Under the pieces are notes generated by a model. That model was not told the DNA's origin and ran no database searches. It saw only the letters and a list, made by a program, of their open reading frames with translations. From Chitinimonas viridis (lineage in GTDB: Bacteria; Pseudomonadota; Gammaproteobacteria; Burkholderiales; Chitinimonadaceae), in assembly GCF_030409555.1 (NCBI RefSeq), contig NZ_JAUFPU010000018.1, positions 545,532 through 609,531 of the forward strand: a DNA stretch of 64,000 nt. The letters run 5' to 3'. Below, piece after piece: positions 58,773 to 64,000 of the stretch. The position numbers and the translations under genes are program-made. The first letter of the stretch is position 1; each line of letters starts with the position of its first letter.

Positions 58773-61340
58773 ATGCATAGATCGGGGATCTATGAACTAC
58801 TCCACGGTTTACCGCCGATGATCGATTTCAATCCTTCAACCTTCGAACGCCACATTCGAGCCATCCTAGACGACCCCGAGTCGGATTTTGAATTGGATGA
58901 GATCGACGATGCACTCCAACAGGTGACAGGCGACTCCGAAGATGCCAGGGTCTGTGCGTACATTGCAGTCGAAGTGCTATCGAGGGAAAACCGCCCATGG
59001 CCGTTGGCCTATGCTTTGAACACTGCGGTGTGTGCGAGCTGCATTTCCGGAGATACCGAGCGCGTCAGGCTATATCTTGAGCAACTCGTGGACTTAGCGA
59101 TCGCGGAGGGCGTCGATCTTGCGGCACTTTCGGCGGCGGAGAACGTTAGCCGTTTGTTGCCCGGCAATGCCAAAGCTGACCACGTGCCCAACGTCCTCTA
59201 CGAGGTAGTTCGGTTGTACTCGCACCTTGGAGAAATTGACAAGGCCATCGAAAACCTCATTGCCGTAGCTTACCTCTTCGCCGACTTCGGCGCGTTTCAG
59301 CCTGCTTACCACTCGTTGGGCCAGGCGGAGGCGCTAGCGCGCGAACACCGATTACTCCAGCCATATGCGGACGCCGTTACCGCGCTATATGCCATTTGCA
59401 TTTTGGAAGAGGATCATGCTTACGCTGAGCAGATCTGGCCGGAGTTGGTACAGATGTATTCCGAGCTGGGTTCCCCCGTTCCCACGCATCTGGCAGTCAA
59501 TCGCGGGACTTTTCTGTTTCAGACCGGACACCATCAATTAGCGCGGAACGCTTATGAGGAAGTCCTTGCGGCCATGCCACCATGCGATGCTGCGCGGCCT
59601 ATGGCGCTGATGAACCTGTCTGCATGCCTTCGCGAGCTCGGCGAGCTTAGTCTTTCCGAGGAACGGATGTCCGTTGCGCGAGCGCTGATGTCGTCGTGCG
59701 AGAACGTCGACCCCGAGTATCTTCTTGAGTTGGAACTCATTGCATCGAAGAATGCCATCGGGAGATCAGATCCTGCCGAGGCCGTTGCCTGCTTGCATCG
59801 TGCGGTTCTGCATCTTGATGCCGCCGTCGCTCTGGTCGAGAAGCTGCATTACCGCCGCGGACTCCGCGATCGCTACATCCGACGAATCGAGTGGCTGCTA
59901 GCAAGGCTCCCTGTTACCGGCAATGCCATGGATGTTGTTCCTGTGATTGCCGCAACAAGGGCAAATCGGGTCTCGGATTGGCTTCACTTCTTGGAGTGGA
60001 CTGCTGCGCTGGCCTTGAAGCTATCCCCTCAAGAAAGGGATGAGTTGAACCGCCTGGTCGATCGTCTCGCAGGTGAGGGATCACCCCACCTGTTTGGCTT
60101 GCTGGAGAAGTATGACGACCCGATGTCGGCGATCTCGAAGCCCGATCCATGGCGCGAAATCGCCGAGTACGCGGACAAGGTTAGTGCTCTTCATAACGTC
60201 AGCCGGCCTTTTCAAGATGCGACCTCCGAACGCCGGGCAGCTACCATTTATGAGAGGCTAAACGAGGGTTACGCCATCCTCGTGAACATGCTCACTGCTG
60301 ACCACAAAATTTTGCTGATCCTCGGGAAACGGTATGTCCTGTGCGAGCTTCCCGAAGCACAATCACGTGGTTTCCATTGGGCCTTAGTGCAGCATCGTCA
60401 AGAGCCGGGAAAAGCCCAAGTGCTCGCTCATGCTGTCGGTGAGTACAAGAAGGCGTTGCTCGATGCACTCGCCCCCGTACTGAACGAACTTACGGAGGAG
60501 AGCTGCAAGGGCGTGATTTTCATTCCGGACGGGATGGACCTGACGCCGATTAATCTGGTGATGGTGGGACATCCCGGGATTCGTGCTCGCATGGCTACTG
60601 GGGAGTTCGATGTGCGCACATGCATAGCGCTTCATCCCGCCAAACGCGTAGCCGGCGCGCCGACTGCCTGCCTGGGCATTTTAGAAAGCGGCTCAGGCCT
60701 TCAATATGCCCGGACAGATGTAGAAGGGTTCTTCACAGGCGTCAGGGCAGTCGGAACCCTGATGGAGAATCCAGGATGGGATGAGTTTGCGCATCGCATG
60801 GCGTCGACCGATGCGCTTGTCTTGTCTCATCACGGCTCGTCCGTTGGCTTGTTCAGAGATCCGTTTTTCGCGGACATGGCAGGGCATGACACGACGAGCA
60901 TCATGAGTCTGATGCGACTCCAAAGCGCGACCTTTCGGTGGCCCCATCGCGTCGTGGTTTTGGGTACATGCCACAGCGGCAGTCTCGTCAATCGCAACTA
61001 CCAAAAGACGTTTCGTGCACATGAGCTTATGGGATTCCCGGTCGTTTTTCTGTTGAATGGTCGGTCGGAAGTGCTAGCTGCGTCATGGGCGGTTCTCGAC
61101 CGATTCAATCTACTGCTCACGACTCTCTTCGCGCCGGGCCTGCGTGAGGCTCACCCTTCGTGCGCTATTAGCACTGCGTTGTCTAAACTCGTCAATCTTC
61201 CTAGCGAAGAGCTTCCGGCTCTGTTGCTTCGGGCATTTCCGTCTGGGACGCAAATCTCGCATTCCTTGCTATCCCAAATCGACAACTTACGGCAGCAGCC
61301 GTTCTGCTATGGTGCTTACCAAACCTATACCTTGCTTTAG
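58773..61340 (+). CDS. TPR-CHAT caspase-like protease
   Basis: An 855-residue protein with a helical TPR-like N-terminal region (about 90-400, e.g. RLYSHLGEIDKAIENLIAVAYLF and FLFQTGHHQLARNAYEEVLAAM) and a C-terminal CHAT domain (about 480-855), a caspase-like cysteine peptidase. The catalytic His is His687 in VLSHHGSSVG and the Cys is Cys733 in VLGTCHSGSL; FIPDGMDLTPINLVM and FPVVFLLNGRSEV are also typical. TPR-CHAT proteases act in several antiphage pathways, including the Csx29 protease of type III-E CRISPR. No CRISPR or gasdermin gene is adjacent. The start is uncertain: ATG here or at 58818, neither with a good ribosome binding site. Confidence 0.82.
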   Translation: MHRSGIYELLHGLPPMIDFNPSTFERHIRAILDDPESDFELDEIDDALQQVTGDSEDARVCAYIAVEVLSRENRPWPLAYALNTAVCASCISGDTERVRLYLEQLVDLAIAEGVDLAALSAAENVSRLLPGNAKADHVPNVLYEVVRLYSHLGEIDKAIENLIAVAYLFADFGAFQPAYHSLGQAEALAREHRLLQPYADAVTALYAICILEEDHAYAEQIWPELVQMYSELGSPVPTHLAVNRGTFLFQTGHHQLARNAYEEVLAAMPPCDAARPMALMNLSACLRELGELSLSEERMSVARALMSSCENVDPEYLLELELIASKNAIGRSDPAEAVACLHRAVLHLDAAVALVEKLHYRRGLRDRYIRRIEWLLARLPVTGNAMDVVPVIAATRANRVSDWLHFLEWTAALALKLSPQERDELNRLVDRLAGEGSPHLFGLLEKYDDPMSAISKPDPWREIAEYADKVSALHNVSRPFQDATSERRAATIYERLNEGYAILVNMLTADHKILLILGKRYVLCELPEAQSRGFHWALVQHRQEPGKAQVLAHAVGEYKKALLDALAPVLNELTEESCKGVIFIPDGMDLTPINLVMVGHPGIRARMATGEFDVRTCIALHPAKRVAGAPTACLGILESGSGLQYARTDVEGFFTGVRAVGTLMENPGWDEFAHRMASTDALVLSHHGSSVGLFRDPFFADMAGHDTTSIMSLMRLQSATFRWPHRVVVLGTCHSGSLVNRNYQKTFRAHELMGFPVVFLLNGRSEVLAASWAVLDRFNLLLTTLFAPGLREAHPSCAISTALSKLVNLPSEELPALLLRAFPSGTQISHSLLSQIDNLRQQPFCYGAYQTYTLL

Positions 61341-61732
61341 CTATCCCCGGATAGACGGGTGTAGATCGAACATCAGCGCAAATCCTAACGGCTGGGAATG
61401 TTAGTTCGATGGATCGAAACGCTTGCGTTCAACATCGGTCAATGTTGAACGGCCGGTAAACATCACACTGCAGCCTGAACAGCCCTGTCTGTTGAATGAC
61501 CGTTCTGGCCGATCAGCTGTCTCTGCAATTGCAGTGATGATCACATCCAAGCAGTCAACTTAGGCTAGCATCTGAAGTATTCTTCCATCGCACGCGTTTC
61601 AGCCTATGCAGGCTGCCTCATTCAGCGCGGACGAAATGGATCAGACGTTACCCGCCAAAACCATGCCAACAGGAAGGCTCGTCGAGGTGCGTGTTGCTAG
61701 AAATCCCGTGTTTCGAAGCCTCAGTCCCGGCG
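61341..61732. other. Non-coding region between the convergent TPR-CHAT and unknown genes
   Basis: About 390 bases without a supported gene. It holds a 9-bp hairpin GTTCAACAT/ATGTTGAAC with a 6-base loop (61427-61450), a shorter TTCGAT-GG-ATCGAA (61405-61418) and the right arm of the long inverted repeat. Confidence 0.5.
61391..61513 (-). repeat. Right arm of the long imperfect inverted repeat
   Basis: Complementary to the left arm at 58490-58613, placing the TPR-CHAT gene in a 3.0-kb segment bounded by inverted copies. It begins about 50 bp past the protease stop codon. Confidence 0.75.
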
Positions 61733-62578
61733 CTACAGCGCTTCAATCGCGAGTATGCGATCAGCGATCTCTTCTACAGACAGGTCTCGCCCAAGCGACT
61801 GGGCCTCCTTCTCAAGCGTCACTGCAAACCCAGCAACACTGTCTAAATAGTGCTCAGCGCGGAAATACCCAGAGCACGGTTCATGCAGGCACTTGGGGAA
61901 GACATAGTATTGATAATACTCGGCGAGTCCATACAGGACTCCGTGCTCGAACAACCACGGAGCAAGGGCATAGAGGCACCATCTGCACCAGTATGCTAGG
62001 ACTTGCAATTCCTGGATCGCTCCCGCTTCGGCGGCAACGCGCATACATACGGTAATTACAGCTAAGCTCTCCAACGTTCCAAGCCGGATCAAAGACTTGC
62101 AACGATTCCGACCCCACCTTGGCGGAGGATCATTATGCCTACCAGACAAGGTGAGTACCCTTGTCAGCAGTTCGTCCCCCGCCTTATTTGTTTGCCCGAT
62201 CAAGGCCGCAGCAGTCGACCTGGCACACCGATCAAACCTTAGCGCGTCCCAGAGCAGGGACTCAATCACTGCGCGCGACGTGGGGCAGACCTTTGCTGCA
62301 CGAGCAATCACACTCTTTACAGGGGAGTGGCGTCCCTTGTGGTAGTCCCGATACCGCCGCTCCACAGTTTTGCACCGTTCGCTCGTTGCTTTGAGCAAGG
62401 ATTCCACCGCCCGCGCAACTTCCGCTGCGGAGCAGGCGGAGAAGTGCAAGCGATTCTCATGAAACCAGCAAATAGTCGAAAACACGCTAACGATAAGCCT
62501 GGGCCGCATATGCAGCGACTTTCGCGTTGGTGATGCGAAAGCAAATTCATCGATGGATTTCAACGACGATTCAAGCAC
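61733..62578 (-). CDS. Unrecognised 281-residue transposon cargo protein
   Basis: A predicted mostly helical protein with no family I can name. It has a basic middle (ERRYRDYHKGRHSPVKSVIARAAKV), a hydrophobic/aromatic stretch in the second half (about 195-240: LAYWCRWCLYALAPWLFEHGVLY then AEYYQYYVF) and nine Cys residues. The C-terminus is SVEEIADRILAIEAL. The reading frame opens with GTG and a weak GGAA; an ATG at MRPRL 24 codons in is an alternative. It is convergent with the TPR-CHAT gene and divergent from the HTH gene. It could be a protease target or an unrelated cargo gene. Confidence 0.6.
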   Translation of the reverse strand: MLESSLKSIDEFAFASPTRKSLHMRPRLIVSVFSTICWFHENRLHFSACSAAEVARAVESLLKATSERCKTVERRYRDYHKGRHSPVKSVIARAAKVCPTSRAVIESLLWDALRFDRCARSTAAALIGQTNKAGDELLTRVLTLSGRHNDPPPRWGRNRCKSLIRLGTLESLAVITVCMRVAAEAGAIQELQVLAYWCRWCLYALAPWLFEHGVLYGLAEYYQYYVFPKCLHEPCSGYFRAEHYLDSVAGFAVTLEKEAQSLGRDLSVEEIADRILAIEAL

Positions 62579-62678
62579 TTATCCATTTTCCGGCCAGCGA
62601 ACTCTCCAGGAAGTATCACAGGTAGTCGTAAACCGGACAACGCCATACCATTGACGACAAAGCGATACGGGAGGCGGC

Positions 62679-62966
62679 ATGGCTGAGACGACCTTTGAAA
62701 CGCCGGAAATCCAGGCGCTCACCCGCGAATTGTCACAGGAGCTGACTGCGGAATACGGACCAATGCTGGGCTCAGAGGCCTTGGTAAAAGTCTTGGGGTA
62801 TCGATCTTCAGGTGCATTCCAGCAAGCGCTGACACGCGGGACGATCCCTGTCCCCGTCTTTCGGATCGAATATCGTCGCGGCTGCTTTGCGCTGACGCGC
62901 GATGTGGCCCAGTGGCTGAGCCGACAACGGGCCACAGCAACACCCGCCGGCGAGCGCCAAACTTAA
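62679..62966 (+). CDS. Small excisionase/AlpA-like DNA-binding protein
   Basis: A 95-residue protein with a probable winged helix-turn-helix: GSEALVKVLGYRSSGAFQQALTRGTIPVPVFRIEYRRGCFALTRDVAQWL, which follows the pattern of AlpA/MerR-like excisionase and phage-regulator proteins that place a helix next to a short wing. A GGGAGGC ribosome binding site lies just upstream. It sits immediately before tnsA and may regulate the transposition genes. Family assignment is by pattern only. Confidence 0.6.
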   Translation: MAETTFETPEIQALTRELSQELTAEYGPMLGSEALVKVLGYRSSGAFQQALTRGTIPVPVFRIEYRRGCFALTRDVAQWLSRQRATATPAGERQT

Positions 62967-63041
62967 GGCTGGGGAGTTTGCTCGGGCTAGATGTGAACCC
63001 ACCGACTGACAAGGAGTCGTGATGTAGATCCCAAAAAGACA

Positions 63042-63073
63042 AAACGCCGAAGGCTGGCCGGCCAACGGCGTTT
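63042..63073. terminator. Hairpin between the HTH gene and tnsA
   Basis: An 8-bp stem AAACGCCG/CGGCGTTT with an inner palindrome TGGCCGGCCA in the loop. A second hairpin (CTGAGGG-AGG-CCCTCAG) follows at 63084-63100. The pair probably ends the HTH transcript before the tnsA promoter. Confidence 0.6.
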
Positions 63074-63209
63074 GCTACTGCTGCTGAGGGAGGCCCTCAG
63101 GTGTGTCGCTACACGCACTAAATGTACTCGCGCCTCCGCGCGCGCGTCAAGGGCCTTCCTTTTCCGAAAGAACCAACATTCCGCCGATTTCGGCAGGGAA
63201 GGAAGCCCC

Positions 63210-64000
63210 ATGTCCACTGCAGCCCGCATGAGCGAGGCGCGCCTACGCACCATCTACAAGCGCCAGGATCCGCCCCAGTTCGGACCAACCTACGACCCAG
63301 CTATCCGCGCCACTCGCGAGGAGGCCCCCTCCAGCAGCCGCTATTCCCAAATGTGGTCCGAGAAACTCCAGCGCCAATGCCACGTGCTTTCGACGCCCGA
63401 GCAAAAGGCCATGTTTCTTGTGCTATTCCAGCCTGGGCTCTTTGAGCTGCAGGAACAACGCATGCTCGCCATCCAGAGCAGACCCCATCCGCTAACCGGA
63501 CATCCGTTCGCATCCGGTTTGAACCTGCGGCCCCTCCGAGGAACCCTCGATGTTTGCGAGCGCATACAGATGGTCGAGCGTCATGCCTGGATTTCCATAC
63601 GCCACCCGGATAACGGAGCGAAGGCGTCAGTGCCGTACCCATTTATTGGCGATCTGTTGCTGTTCCTTCAGGATCAGCACGGCCCCTATTGTGTGAACTG
63701 GACCATCAAAAGGGATCGTGATGGTTTTGAGCGGTCAGTACATCGCGAGAGGCCTTCGCGGGATCCAAATGCTGATGCTGCGGCCGCTCGTGCACGGCAT
63801 GCCATTGAGCAGCTCTACTACGACGATGCCAACATCCCTACTGTTCGCGTCACGGAGGATATGTTTCCGGAAAAGCTGCTGCGCAATCTCGAATGTCTTT
63901 ATTTGACGCAGCACCTATCGGCAACGGTGGACAGTGTGCTCTATCAGGAGATGTGTGAGCGCCTGCGCGCTTCCATGATCCTCGGTGGCGCGCCGTTTGA
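63210..64000 (+). CDS. tnsA: TnsA-like transposase endonuclease subunit (partial, open at window end)
   Basis: An open frame of 263 codons without a stop at the window edge. It resembles the TnsA subunit of Tn7-like elements, the PD-(D/E)xK enzyme that cuts the 5' ends of the transposon. Candidate catalytic residues are Glu79 (in GLFELQEQR), Asp148 (in YPFIGDLLLF) and Lys167 (in NWTIK); the Asp-Lys spacing of 19 is close to the 18 of Tn7 TnsA. GGGAAGGAAG precedes the ATG. Position after glmS and orientation away from it support the call. tnsB, tnsC and tnsD would be expected just beyond the window. An alternative is another restriction-like nuclease. Confidence 0.7.
   Translation, partial: MSTAARMSEARLRTIYKRQDPPQFGPTYDPAIRATREEAPSSSRYSQMWSEKLQRQCHVLSTPEQKAMFLVLFQPGLFELQEQRMLAIQSRPHPLTGHPFASGLNLRPLRGTLDVCERIQMVERHAWISIRHPDNGAKASVPYPFIGDLLLFLQDQHGPYCVNWTIKRDRDGFERSVHRERPSRDPNADAAAARARHAIEQLYYDDANIPTVRVTEDMFPEKLLRNLECLYLTQHLSATVDSVLYQEMCERLRASMILGGAPF

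Larger units (their letters stand above)
57875..64000. mobile_element. Tn7-like transposon, glmS-proximal part (runs off the window)
   Basis: Evidence for the element: position directly after glmS, TnsB-site-like tandem repeats at the junction, a TnsA-like gene at the right edge reading away from glmS as in Tn7, and a lower GC content and different codon use than the host genes. The outer boundary is either the TGTGAG at 57875 or the TGACGACA at 57891; the far end with the second set of repeats and the 5-bp target duplication lies outside. Cargo between the end and tnsA is about 5.3 kb, unlike Tn7 itself where tnsA is close to the end. Confidence 0.78.

Noticed and set aside
61606-62055. 150-codon plus-strand frame overlapping the unknown cargo gene
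   Set aside because: Composition is Ser/Thr/Gln/Arg-rich without structure, no ribosome binding site, and the opposite frame is longer with protein-like composition.
61733-62578. Bacterial gasdermin partner of the TPR-CHAT protease
   Set aside because: Size and location would fit, but the sequence lacks gasdermin-like beta-rich N-terminus and its N-terminal Cys; it looks helical.
57963-63209. CRISPR array or guide RNA in the Tn7-like cargo (CAST-type element)
   Set aside because: No regularly spaced direct repeats and no cas genes in the visible part; insertion at glmS suggests a TnsD-type target pathway.

Overview
The window is a stretch of a high-GC Gram-negative chromosome, most likely betaproteobacterial (Neisseriales/Burkholderiales-like). 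The reasons are the order mnmG-rsmG-parA-parB-atpIBEFHAGDC followed by glmU and glmS, an LptD-SurA-PdxA-RsmA block, a fused AAK-GNAT ArgA, and the amgK/murU cell-wall recycling pair. The genus cannot be fixed from the sequence alone. No rRNA, tRNA, CRISPR array or oriC/dnaA region was seen.

Layout. 1-5.8 kb: two tandem paralogous small membrane peptides around a YdjM-like membrane protein, then the creB-creC-creD operon with a small membrane protein, all on the minus strand. 6.1-9.4 kb: a three-gene signalling cluster (small exported protein, cupredoxin-like protein, Cache-HAMP-GGDEF-EAL protein). 9.5-16.4 kb: argA, a PhnD-like binding protein coupled to a second GGDEF-EAL protein, an MFS permease and a small lipoprotein. 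16.5-19.6 kb (minus): amgK, ltaE, murU. 19.6-25.4 kb: lptD-surA-GFA-pdxA-rsmA. 25.8-29 kb: gltIJKL glutamate/aspartate ABC importer. 29-40.3 kb: orphan periplasmic binding proteins, crotonase, DUF4442, TetR, divergent metR/metE, TfoX-N protein, a DHH phosphoesterase and an nfeD-qmcA pair. 40.5-52.1 kb: mnmG, rsmG, parAB and a complete F1Fo ATP synthase operon. 52.1-57.9 kb: a horizontally acquired-looking HsdR-N nuclease, glmU, an alpha/beta hydrolase and glmS.

The accessory part starts immediately after the glmS stop codon. Two 20-bp tandem repeats with an AATAAAGT core, like TnsB sites of Tn7 ends, lie 27-67 bp past glmS. At the right edge an open reading frame runs off the window and looks like a TnsA endonuclease subunit. 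The 6 kb from 57.9 kb onward is therefore read as one end of a Tn7-like transposon in its classic glmS attachment site. Its cargo is an orphan ParS/MbcA-type antitoxin domain, a large TPR-CHAT caspase-like protease whose gene sits between about 125-bp imperfect inverted repeats, an unrecognised 281-residue protein on the opposite strand, and a small excisionase-like DNA-binding protein just upstream of tnsA. The TPR-CHAT gene with its flanking inverted repeats and unknown neighbour is the best candidate for an undescribed (probably defensive) system; that role is inference.

Functional themes: envelope maintenance (LptD, SurA, AmgK/MurU, GlmU, GlmS, CreD, QmcA/NfeD), c-di-GMP signalling paired with periplasmic sensors, amino-acid uptake and sensing, and energy generation.
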